From an uncultured Mitsuokella sp. (GTDB taxonomy: Bacteria > Bacillota > Negativicutes > Selenomonadales > Selenomonadaceae): a DNA stretch of 38,543 nucleotides. The translations under genes were made by a program, and so were the position numbers. The notes beneath the pieces are model-generated. The model was not told the DNA's origin, ran no database searches, and saw only the letters and a program-made list of their open reading frames with translations. The DNA lies in the NCBI GenBank assembly GCA_945873115.1, contig CAMCBT010000014.1, forward strand, positions 1-38,543, written 5' to 3'. Shown in pieces: positions 27,633 to 34,246 of this stretch. Position 1 is the first letter of the stretch. Each line of letters begins with the position of its first letter.

Positions 27633-27670
27633 AAAAACTTAAGGCCCGGCCCAAACGAAAGGCCGGACCT
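27633..27670 (-). terminator. Intercistronic hairpin/partial terminator between gap and pgk
   Basis: Minus strand: arms 27670-27661 and 27651-27642 form a 10-bp GC stem with one G-U pair, followed by TAAGTTTTT. It lies directly before the pgk ribosome site. It would lower readthrough from gap into pgk or act as a processing or stability end, giving more gap message than downstream message. Confidence 0.7.
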
Positions 27671-27724
27671 CAAGAGATCTGTTTTTGGAAGGGCCGTGGC
27701 CCTGCCTATATGAGATTAACCGAA

Positions 27725-28738
27725 TTACTTCAGCTCAGCGAAGTACTTGATCGTACGAACCATCTGGCTCGTGTAGGAGTTCTCGTTGTCGTACCAGGAA
27801 ACGACCTGAACCTGCGTCGTGCCATTGCCGACAGGGCTGACCATCGTCTGGGTGGCATCGAAGAGGGAGCCATAGCGCATGCCGACGATATCGCTGGAGA
27901 CAATCTCGTCCGTGTTGTAGCCGAAGGACTCCGTAGCTTCCTTCTTCATCTGTGCGTTGACCTGGTCAACCGTCACATCACCATCGACGACTGCGAAGAG
28001 GAGCGTCGTGGAGCCCGTCGGGGTCGGGACGCGCTGTGCGGCGCCGATGAGCTTGCCCTTGAGTTCGGGGATGACGAGGCCGATGGCCTTTGCAGCACCC
28101 GTGGAGTTCGGGACGATGTTGACAGCGGCTGCGCGGCTGCGACGGAGGTCGCCCTTACGCTGCGGGCCGTCGAGGGTCATCTGGTCGCCCGTGTAGGCAT
28201 GGATCGTAGCCATGATGCCGCTCTTGATGGGAGCGAGGTCGTTCAGGGCCTTTGCCATCGGAGCGAGGCAGTTCGTGGTGCAGGAAGCAGCGGAGATGAC
28301 CTTATCCTCCGGCGTGAGGGTCTTGTGGTTGACGTTGTAGACAATCGTCGGGAGGTCATTGCCAGCAGGAGCGGAGATGACGACCTTCTTTGCACCGGCC
28401 TTGAGGTGTGCAGAAGCTTTCTCCTTGGAAGCGTAGAAGCCCGTGCACTCGAGGACGACGTCCACGTCATGCTTGCCCCAGGGGATCTTCGTTGCGTCTG
28501 CCTCGGCATAGATCTTGATAGTCTTGCCGTTGACCGTGATGCTGTCTTCGCCGGCCTCGACCTTGTCCGCATACTTGTAGGTGCCCTGTGTGGAGTCATA
28601 CTTCAACAGGTGTGCAAGCATCTTCGGGCTCGTGAGGTCGTTGATTGCGACGACTTCATAGCCTTCTGCGTCGAACATCTGGCGGAAAGCGAGACGGCCG
28701 ATACGGCCAAAACCATTGATAGCAACTTTAACTGCCAT
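27725..28738 (-). CDS. gap: Type I glyceraldehyde-3-phosphate dehydrogenase
   Basis: First gene of the glycolytic operon, 337 residues. [13 protein letters not shown] is the NAD-binding turn, with an Asp in AINDL typical of NAD rather than NADP use. Catalytic Cys153 is in [12 protein letters not shown], followed by TVHAYTGDQ-like sequence (here [15 protein letters not shown]) and the conserved [14 protein letters not shown] end. AGGGGG precedes the ATG and a strong promoter lies 50 bases upstream. Confidence 0.98.
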   Translation of the reverse strand: MAVKVAINGFGRIGRLAFRQMFDAEGYEVVAINDLTSPKMLAHLLKYDSTQGTYKYADKVEAGEDSITVNGKTIKIYAEADATKIPWGKHDVDVVLECTGFYASKEKASAHLKAGAKKVVISAPAGNDLPTIVYNVNHKTLTPEDKVISAASCTTNCLAPMAKALNDLAPIKSGIMATIHAYTGDQMTLDGPQRKGDLRRSRAAAVNIVPNSTGAAKAIGLVIPELKGKLIGAAQRVPTPTGSTTLLFAVVDGDVTVDQVNAQMKKEATESFGYNTDEIVSSDIVGMRYGSLFDATQTMVSPVGNGTTQVQVVSWYDNENSYTSQMVRTIKYFAELK

Positions 28739-28788
28739 TTGAAAAATACCCCCTAAATAAACATTAGAAGTTTTCGCTTACTGTCCAT

Positions 28789-28818
28789 ATCATACACTAC
28801 AGATGACCGAAATGTCAA
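28789..28818 (-). promoter_or_regulatory. Promoter of the glycolytic operon
   Basis: Minus strand TTGACA (28818-28813), 18 bases, TATGAT (28794-28789), in an AT-rich stretch. No cggR-like regulator gene precedes gap. The 28739-28950 region contains no other gene. Confidence 0.82.
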
Positions 28819-28950
28819 TGATTTTAGGATAAATTCCACCAATAACTCCCAGAGCAAAATTTTATATTGTGTGAATATTTTATATCTTTTGGAATACAAT
28901 ATTTTTCCGTCGCAATTCCCGTAAAATTCGCGAATAAGAAGCATAAACAA

Positions 28951-28978
28951 GAAAAAGCCCCGCAATAATTACGAGGCT
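28951..28978 (-). terminator. Terminator after the SCIFF maturase gene
   Basis: Minus strand arms AGCCTCG (28978-28972) and CGGGGCT (28962-28956), 9-nt loop, one G-U pair, then TTTTTCTTGTTT. It ends the SCIFF operon before the gap promoter. Confidence 0.85.
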
Positions 28979-29014
28979 CTGTCATAAATATCATTTATAT
29001 CGATTGGAAGAAGC

Positions 29015-30418
29015 TTATGCTTCTGCCGCTGCTTCCTGCTCCTGTTTTTCCAAAGCCAGCATGGCCTGGACGTAGATGGCGCACTCAAGACGCTTCTTCT
29101 GGATGGCGCAGCCCACCTCATAGGGCTCATAGATGTCCCCGTGGAATTGGTCCGCGTTGGCGTGGCAGCCGCCGGAGCAGAAAAACCTCGCCCAGCAGGA
29201 GCGGCACTTCTCCTTATTGAGCACGTGGCACTCCCGGAAATGGCGGGGAAGCGTGGTATTCGTCACGCCCTCGTCAAGAGACCCCAGACGGTGCCCCTCC
29301 CGTCCCACGAACTGGTGGCAGGGATAGAGGTCGCCGTTTTCTGCCACGGCGAAGTACTCGTGGCCCGCGCCGCAGCCGGAGAGCCGCTTCGCCACGCAAG
29401 GCCCGTTCGACAGATCCATGTTGAAGTGGAAGAAGAAAAAGCCCTTCCCCGCCCGATGGCGCTCCATGTAGGCATGGGTCAGCCGGTCGTACTCCTCGTA
29501 GATGCGGGGAAGATCTTCCTCCGTGAAGCCGATTTCCGGATTCTTCGACACGACGGGCTCCACGGAGAGGATGGAAAAGCCCTCGTCATTCATGGAGAGC
29601 ACGTCCTTCGTGAAGTCGAGATTCTTCTTCGTATAGGTGCCCCGAAGGAAGGTGTAGACGCCCCGGTAGTCGTAGTCGCCCCCCTTGCGGCTATCGAGAC
29701 AGCGCTTGAAGTTCTTCACGATGCGGTCGTAGGTGCCGTGGCCTCCCACATCGGGCCGCATGGCGTCGTTGACCTCCTTCCGGCCGTCCAGGGACAGCAC
29801 GAGGGCGAAGTCATTGTCATTGAGCCACTTGATTTTCTCATCCGTCAGCAGCATGCCATTCGTCGTCATGGTGAGCTTGAACTTCTTGCCCGTCTCCTTC
29901 TCCCGCGCCCTCGCATACTCCGTCACCGCCTTGACGGTGCCGAAGTTCATGAGGGGCTCGCCGCCGAAGAAGTCCATCTCGAGATGCTTTCGCTTTCCCG
30001 AGGACTTGATGAGGAAATCCACGGCCTTCTTCCCCGTCTCCTCGCTCATGACGGCCCGGCCCATACCGTAGTCGCCGCCATCGCCGAAGCAATACTTGCA
30101 GCGCAGGTTGCAGTCCTGGGCCACCATGAGGCAGAGGGACTTGACGAGGCCCTGCTCCTGAAAGGTGGGGGGGACATTGATGTCCGGCGCAAAGAGCTCT
30201 CCCGCCTCCATAAGGGTGTGGAGCTCAGAGAGTGCCTCCTGAAGCTCTGCCGCCTCGTAGCGACCAGAAAGCCTAGAGAGCACCTCGGCGTCATTTTCTC
30301 CCGTAAAGACCTGGAGGATGTCCCGTATCATCTCGTCGATGACATGGACGGCTCCGCTATTGATGTCCAGCAGGAGGATCTCGTCCTCCTGCTCAAAGAT
30401 ATGAATGCTTTCCTTCAA
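29015..30418 (-). CDS. Radical SAM/SPASM thioether cross-link-forming SCIFF peptide maturase
   Basis: A 467-residue radical SAM enzyme expected to form Cys-to-alpha-carbon thioether links in the adjacent SCIFF peptide. Residues 1-85 resemble a RiPP recognition element; the radical SAM cluster motif CNLRCKYC is at 103-110; FFGGEPLMNF and TMTTNGMLL follow. The C-terminal third is a SPASM domain with CGAGHEYFAV, YPCHQF, CRSCWARFFCSGGCHANA and a final GCAIQKKRLECAIY, binding auxiliary clusters. The start is TTG at 30418, with GGAGA six bases upstream; no better ATG exists. It lies behind a terminator after the precursor gene, which would lower its level relative to the substrate. Confidence 0.92.
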   Translation of the reverse strand: MKESIHIFEQEDEILLLDINSGAVHVIDEMIRDILQVFTGENDAEVLSRLSGRYEAAELQEALSELHTLMEAGELFAPDINVPPTFQEQGLVKSLCLMVAQDCNLRCKYCFGDGGDYGMGRAVMSEETGKKAVDFLIKSSGKRKHLEMDFFGGEPLMNFGTVKAVTEYARAREKETGKKFKLTMTTNGMLLTDEKIKWLNDNDFALVLSLDGRKEVNDAMRPDVGGHGTYDRIVKNFKRCLDSRKGGDYDYRGVYTFLRGTYTKKNLDFTKDVLSMNDEGFSILSVEPVVSKNPEIGFTEEDLPRIYEEYDRLTHAYMERHRAGKGFFFFHFNMDLSNGPCVAKRLSGCGAGHEYFAVAENGDLYPCHQFVGREGHRLGSLDEGVTNTTLPRHFRECHVLNKEKCRSCWARFFCSGGCHANADQFHGDIYEPYEVGCAIQKKRLECAIYVQAMLALEKQEQEAAAEA

Positions 30419-30445
30419 AATCGTTCTCCAAAGAATGTAAAGAAT

Positions 30446-30476
30446 AAAAGAAAAGGCCGCCGCACAGGCGACGACC
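30446..30476 (-). terminator. Intrinsic terminator between SCIFF precursor and maturase
   Basis: Minus strand arms GGTCGTCGC (30476-30468) and GCGGCGGCC (30463-30455), 4-nt loop, two G-U pairs, then TTTTCTTTTATT. It would release most transcripts as short precursor messages. A 12-bp direct repeat ATTCTTTGGAGA flanks it (30488-30477 and 30436-30425), the second copy supplying the GGAGA ribosome site of the maturase. Confidence 0.82.
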
Positions 30477-30487
30477 TCTCCAAAGAA

Positions 30488-30628
30488 TCAGTTCTTCTCG
30501 CAAACCTGATTGCCGACCGTGCAGCTCGTCTTGCAAGCACTCTGGCACGAAGCCTGGCACTCGCCGCAACCGCCCGTCTTGAGGGTCTTCTGCATCGTCG
30601 GCTTGTTGACTGTCTTGATGTGCTTCAT
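30488..30628 (-). CDS. SCIFF ribosomal peptide precursor (six cysteines in forty-five residues)
   Basis: A 46-residue peptide: MKHIKTVNKPTMQKTLKTGG, then a cysteine-rich core with cysteines at positions 21, 24, 28, 32, 36 and 43, ending VCEKN. This matches the SCIFF family in length, the lysine-rich leader, the GGCGEC junction and the cysteine count. GGAGG lies seven bases before the ATG and a consensus promoter lies 40 bases further up. The maturase gene follows after a terminator. The modified product's role is unknown; the family is widely conserved in Clostridia, which suggests a housekeeping role. Confidence 0.95.
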   Translation of the reverse strand: MKHIKTVNKPTMQKTLKTGGCGECQASCQSACKTSCTVGNQVCEKN

Positions 30629-30666
30629 GGTATTTCCTCCTACCTGGAATTCACTACCCTGCTATT

Positions 30667-30695
30667 ATTCTATATGGGAAAGGGCAGGAAGTCAA
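30667..30695 (-). promoter_or_regulatory. Promoter of the SCIFF operon
   Basis: Minus strand TTGACT (30695-30690), 17 bases, TAGAAT (30672-30667). It sits 22 bases after the stop of the upstream membrane protein gene, so SCIFF is independently transcribed. Confidence 0.85.
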
Positions 30696-30716
30696 GGGGC
30701 CCTCCCTATGCGCCAT

Positions 30717-31595
30717 TTATACCCGTGCCTCGAAATGGTGCCCGTCGTCTGCGGGACCCTTGCCCTTCCCCGTCTTTTTGAGGGGCTTTTTCGGCAGATG
30801 CGACTCTGGAGTGTTCCCGTCGGGAGATGCCACTGCCGTATTTTTCTTTGGCTTGGCCTTTTTCTTCTTTTCCGCCGGCTTTTGGCCGGCATAGGCGGAG
30901 AGGTTCTGCCTCGGCACCACCGCCTCCCGAGAGAGCTTTGCGAGTACCTCGTCAGGCCGCATTCCCGTATATTCCGTGAGGATTTCCTCCTGCCGCTCCT
31001 CCTTTGCGGGCGGCTTTTCCTTCGGCTGCTCCGCCCGCTCCTGGGGCCTTCCGGTACGGAAGAGCTCCGTGAGCTTTAGCCCCTCCGCACCCTGCTGTCG
31101 CAGCAAGACCCGCTTCACGAGAAACACGGCAAAGGCCAGGAGAAAGACAGCCGTGGCGGCCCAGAAGACGCCGCTGTAGTTCGTATAGGATTTCGGCGCG
31201 GGAGGCTGCTGCGTCTGGCTTTTCTGCCCCGCTTGGACGTTTTGCTGCTGCCCATTCTGCCCAGCCCCGTCCGCGAGAGCCTGCTGCACCTGGCCGTCCT
31301 GGACAATCTGGGTACTGGACCGCTTCGTCGCCTGGGTCGTGCCCATGGATTGGCCATTTGTCTGCCCGCTTTCTTGGCCTATTTGCGCCTTCGGATCCGT
31401 CACCGTGGTCTTGCCGAGGGCTCCCTCGCCATTGGCCACAGCGGAGCGGGCCTGGCTCTCCTGCTGCTCCTCGCCCGTAGTATGCCCGCTCTGGGGCGAT
31501 CCCCCTTCATGAACAGAGCCCCCATCCCCCAGGGACACGGCAGGAGGCACCGGAGCCACAGGTGGCACCGGCGGCACCGGTGGTGTCACCGCCAT
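30717..31595 (-). CDS. Hypothetical single-pass membrane protein, proline- and glutamine-rich
   Basis: I do not recognise this 292-residue protein. It starts MAVTPPVPPVPPVAPVPP, encoded by a tandem GGYGGYACC-like DNA repeat, followed by about 110 Gln/Gly/Ser/Thr-rich low-complexity residues. A single strong hydrophobic helix, FWAATAVFLLAFAVFLV, lies near residues 145-161 with basic residues after it. The C-terminal 120 residues are charged: Glu/Pro-rich, then a Lys-rich stretch KPAEKKKKAKPKK and a C-terminal His-His pair. The topology suggested is an exposed, disordered N-terminal half and a cytoplasmic tail. The ATG at 31595 has GGGAGG seven bases upstream. It has its own promoter and precedes the SCIFF operon; no link to SCIFF is shown. 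Confidence 0.75.
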   Translation of the reverse strand: MAVTPPVPPVPPVAPVPPAVSLGDGGSVHEGGSPQSGHTTGEEQQESQARSAVANGEGALGKTTVTDPKAQIGQESGQTNGQSMGTTQATKRSSTQIVQDGQVQQALADGAGQNGQQQNVQAGQKSQTQQPPAPKSYTNYSGVFWAATAVFLLAFAVFLVKRVLLRQQGAEGLKLTELFRTGRPQERAEQPKEKPPAKEERQEEILTEYTGMRPDEVLAKLSREAVVPRQNLSAYAGQKPAEKKKKAKPKKNTAVASPDGNTPESHLPKKPLKKTGKGKGPADDGHHFEARV

Positions 31596-31628
31596 AAGCA
31601 ATCCTCCCTTCCTCATTCTTGCATTTCT

Positions 31629-31657
31629 ATTCTACAATGACGAGCCGGATTCCACAA
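31629..31657 (-). promoter_or_regulatory. Promoter of the proline-rich membrane protein gene
   Basis: Minus strand TTGTGG (31657-31652), 17 bases, TAGAAT (31634-31629). It lies back to back with the LUD gene promoter, 12 bases apart. Confidence 0.65.
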
Positions 31658-31668
31658 GGAAAACCAGC

Positions 31669-31696
31669 TTGACTTCTCGTCCCTCTATTGTAAACT
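31669..31696 (+). promoter_or_regulatory. Promoter of the LUD-carbonic anhydrase unit
   Basis: TTGACT (31669-31674), 16 bases, TAAACT (31691-31696), followed by AGGAGG eight bases before the ATG at 31716. The start of transcription would be very close to the ribosome site, leaving a very short leader. Confidence 0.6.
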
Positions 31697-31715
31697 ACAC
31701 CCAGGAGGGATTCAA

Positions 31716-32321
31716 ATGGATATGGAAAGAGTCATTGCCGCTCTGAAGGATAGGAAGTATGAGGTCTCCCATTTTTCCACGGGAGAGGAGGCGGCCAGGT
31801 ATCTCGATGGTGAGATTGATGGGCGGCTAGTGGGCTTTGGAGACTCGGAGACGCTGATTGCCATGAAGCTTTACGAGCGGCTCGCCCCCCACAATGAGGT
31901 CTACGATCCAAAGCACCCGAGGGACGGCATGGACTTCTACGCCACGGCCCGGATTTGCCTCACGACGGATATCTTCCTGACCTCCGTCAATGGCCTCGCG
32001 GAGACGGGGGAAATGGTGAATATCGATGGTACCGGGAACCGGGTGGCAGGATCCCTCTTCGGCCACGAGAAGGTCTACTTCGTGGTGGGGGCCAACAAGA
32101 TTGCCCCGACCATCGAGGAGGCGGCCTTTCGGGCAAGGAATGTGGCGGCACCCCTGAATGCGGAGCGCCACGGGTATAAGACGCCCTGCGCCATCCAGAA
32201 GGATCATTGCTACGACTGCAAAAGCCCCCAGCGCATCTGCAACGCCCAGACCATCTACTGGCGCAAGATGAACCACACTGCCATGGAGGTGGTGCTCATC
32301 GACGAACACCTCGGTTTTTGA
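31716..32321 (+). CDS. LUD-domain protein (LutC/DUF162-like) with C-terminal cysteine motif
   Basis: A 201-residue stand-alone LUD domain, related to LutC and to part of LutB of the lactate-utilisation system. The signature TSVNGLAETGEMVNIDGTGNRV is clear, followed by YFVVGANKIAPTIEEAAFRARN. The C terminus has C-X6-C-X2-C-X6-C (CAIQKDHCYDCKSPQRIC), a possible iron-sulfur or zinc site found in stand-alone family members. No lutA or lutB lies nearby, so lactate oxidation cannot be claimed. It is followed after 15 bases by a carbonic anhydrase gene, in the same transcript. Confidence 0.85.
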   Translation: MDMERVIAALKDRKYEVSHFSTGEEAARYLDGEIDGRLVGFGDSETLIAMKLYERLAPHNEVYDPKHPRDGMDFYATARICLTTDIFLTSVNGLAETGEMVNIDGTGNRVAGSLFGHEKVYFVVGANKIAPTIEEAAFRARNVAAPLNAERHGYKTPCAIQKDHCYDCKSPQRICNAQTIYWRKMNHTAMEVVLIDEHLGF

Positions 32322-32336
32322 AAGGAAGGTATCCCC

Positions 32337-32894
32337 ATGAATCGTTTACAGAAAGTCTTGGAGGCAAACAAGGAATTTGTCGCCCACGGAAAGCACGACT
32401 ACAGCGATGAGGACATCGCCAGGAGCAAGCTGCCCCAGAAGAAGATGGCCATATTCACCTGCATGGACACGCGGCTCACGGAAATCCTCGAGCCCGCCAT
32501 GGGCATCGGCCGGGGGGATGCGAAAATCATCCGCACCGTGGGCAACTACCTGACGGGAGAGTTCGACACTGTCATCCGCAGCCTCATGGTGGCCATCTAT
32601 GAGCTGGGTGTAGAGGAAATCTTCGTGGTGGGCCACTACGAATGCGGTATGGCAAAGACGACGGCCAAGAGCCTCGCCACCGCCATGCGGGAGCACGGCG
32701 TGCCAGAGGAAGCCATCGAGAAGGTCCATGAGGAGCTCGCAACCTGGGCCAATGCCTTTAGAGACCCGGTGGAAAACGTCCGGGATGCGGTAAAGAAGCT
32801 CGCCGCCAACCCCTATATCCCGAAAACCATAAAAATCCACGGCCTCATGATCCACCCCCGCACCGGCAAGCTCGACGTGGTGGCAGACGAATAA
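32337..32894 (+). CDS. Beta-class carbonic anhydrase
   Basis: A 185-residue beta carbonic anhydrase interconverting CO2 and bicarbonate. Zinc ligands and the catalytic dyad are present: Cys42, Asp44 and Arg46 in FTCMDTRL, and His100 and Cys103 in VVGHYECGM. Length and the absence of an N-terminal extension match the short bacterial type I enzymes. It is the second gene of a two-gene unit and is followed by a terminator. It could supply bicarbonate from urease-derived or fermentative CO2, but this is inference; it is 20 kb from the urease genes. Confidence 0.93.
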   Translation: MNRLQKVLEANKEFVAHGKHDYSDEDIARSKLPQKKMAIFTCMDTRLTEILEPAMGIGRGDAKIIRTVGNYLTGEFDTVIRSLMVAIYELGVEEIFVVGHYECGMAKTTAKSLATAMREHGVPEEAIEKVHEELATWANAFRDPVENVRDAVKKLAANPYIPKTIKIHGLMIHPRTGKLDVVADE

Positions 32895-32904
32895 TTCTGT
32901 GCCA

Positions 32905-32955
32905 TGCAAAAGGGGCAGGAAGCAATTTTCCTGTCTCTTTTGCATTCTTTTATTT
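32905..32955 (+). terminator. Terminator after carbonic anhydrase
   Basis: A 16-bp stem (32905-32920 and 32929-32944) complete on the + strand RNA with two G-U pairs and an 8-nt loop, followed by TTCTTTTATTTG. It lies between convergent genes. The first 18 bases of the block (CTGTGCCATGCAAAAGGG, 32897-32914) recur at 3592-3609. Confidence 0.8.
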
Positions 32956-32958
32956 GAT

Positions 32959-34236
32959 TTACGCCAGGAATCGCTGCAAAAGCCTCTCGAGACTTTCCTG
33001 GTCGCTCCTTGCCATGGTCTCCCTCGCGGAGTGCATGGCGAGGATGGGCACGCCGATGTCGGCGGCCCGGATGGCGAGGGTGGCGGAGAGCATGGAGCCT
33101 ATGGTAGAGCCACCCCGGGAGTCGCTGTGGTTCACGAAGTGCTGCCAGGGAATCCCTGCCTCCTCGGCCAGAGCGCGGAGGATGGCCACGGCCTCCGCAT
33201 CGCCTGCGTAAGACTGGCTCGCCGCCTGCTTCAGGGCCACGCCGCCCCCGAGCACCGGATGAAGCTTCGGATCCATCTTGCTTGCATAGTTCGGATGAGT
33301 GGCGTGGGCCACATCCACAGAGAGGAGGAAGCCCGAGGCGAGGGCCGGCTCCAGTGCTTCCGGGGTGCCGAGGGCCTTGTAGATACGGGCGAGTATCCCC
33401 CTGAGGAGATTTCCCGCCGCCCCCTGCTTTGTGCGGCTGCCGATTTCCTCATTGTCGAAGCAGGCAATGAGGCGGATTCCCTTCGCCCCCTCCGCAGCAC
33501 AAAGACCCGAAAGGCAGGCAACCACAGAGGTCAGGTTGTCGAGACGCGGAGAGGAAAGGAGCTCGCCTTGAAGGCCGAGGGATGTGCCCTCCTCCACCGG
33601 GTAGGTCAAGAGGTCGTAGGAGAGGATATCCTCCTCGCCTGCGCCGATTTCCTCCGCCAGCCAGGAGAGAAAGAAGTCCTTTTTCTCCTCCCCCTCTGTT
33701 TCGCCAAGAAGGGTCGCCAGAGGAAGCAGGTTCTCCTGCACCTTGAGGGTGCCCTTCTCGTTGACCTCCCGGTCCATATGGATGGCGAGGCTCGGGATGG
33801 TGATGAGGGGGCCCTCCCCATCGAAGAGGCGCACTTCCGGCTGGAAGGGGTCATCCCTTCGAAGCACCACCTTTCCCGCCAGGGAAAGGGGCCTGTCGAG
33901 CCAGGTGCGCAGCATGAGGCCGCCGTAGGGCTCCACATTGAGAACCCCATAGCCCTCCTTCTCCATGGACGCACTGGGCTTCAGCCGGAAGCAGGGGGAG
34001 TCCGTATGGGCTGCCGCCATCCGGAGCGGCCCCGCCTCCCCTACCCTGAAGGCGACGAAGGCGGAGCCATAGGCCCGCAGGAAGTATCTGCCACCCCGCT
34101 GGAGGCGGAAGGGGGAGCCCAGGCTGAGCTCCTGAAAGCCTGCGGCAGAAAGCTCCTTTGCCGCCTGCTCCACCACATGGAAGGGGGAGGGGGATGCCTT
34201 GATAAAGTCCAGCAGGCTGGACGCATTTTTCTCCAT
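32959..34236 (-). CDS. M18 family aminopeptidase (aspartyl aminopeptidase-like)
   Basis: A 425-residue zinc aminopeptidase removing N-terminal residues, often acidic ones. Metal and catalytic motifs in order: AAAHTDSPCFRLKP (His), SSPRLDNLTSV (Asp), CFDNEEIGSRT (Glu pair), LSVDVAHATHPNY (Asp), and SRGGSTIGSMLS followed by ILAMHSARE (His) near the C terminus. No signal peptide, so cytosolic. It follows the PBP gene after 10 bases and is the last gene of the xpaC unit. Confidence 0.94.
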   Translation of the reverse strand: MEKNASSLLDFIKASPSPFHVVEQAAKELSAAGFQELSLGSPFRLQRGGRYFLRAYGSAFVAFRVGEAGPLRMAAAHTDSPCFRLKPSASMEKEGYGVLNVEPYGGLMLRTWLDRPLSLAGKVVLRRDDPFQPEVRLFDGEGPLITIPSLAIHMDREVNEKGTLKVQENLLPLATLLGETEGEEKKDFFLSWLAEEIGAGEEDILSYDLLTYPVEEGTSLGLQGELLSSPRLDNLTSVVACLSGLCAAEGAKGIRLIACFDNEEIGSRTKQGAAGNLLRGILARIYKALGTPEALEPALASGFLLSVDVAHATHPNYASKMDPKLHPVLGGGVALKQAASQSYAGDAEAVAILRALAEEAGIPWQHFVNHSDSRGGSTIGSMLSATLAIRAADIGVPILAMHSARETMARSDQESLERLLQRFLA

Positions 34237-34246
34237 GATAAGTCCT

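Noticed and set aside
31547-31595. Tandem GGCACCGG-type repeat as a CRISPR or satellite array
   Set aside because: The repeat is short, in frame, and simply encodes the Pro-Pro-Val repeats of the membrane protein.
31716-32321. Assignment of the LUD protein as LutC of lactate oxidation
   Set aside because: No lutA or lutB is adjacent and stand-alone LUD proteins occur in other contexts, so the pathway cannot be claimed.
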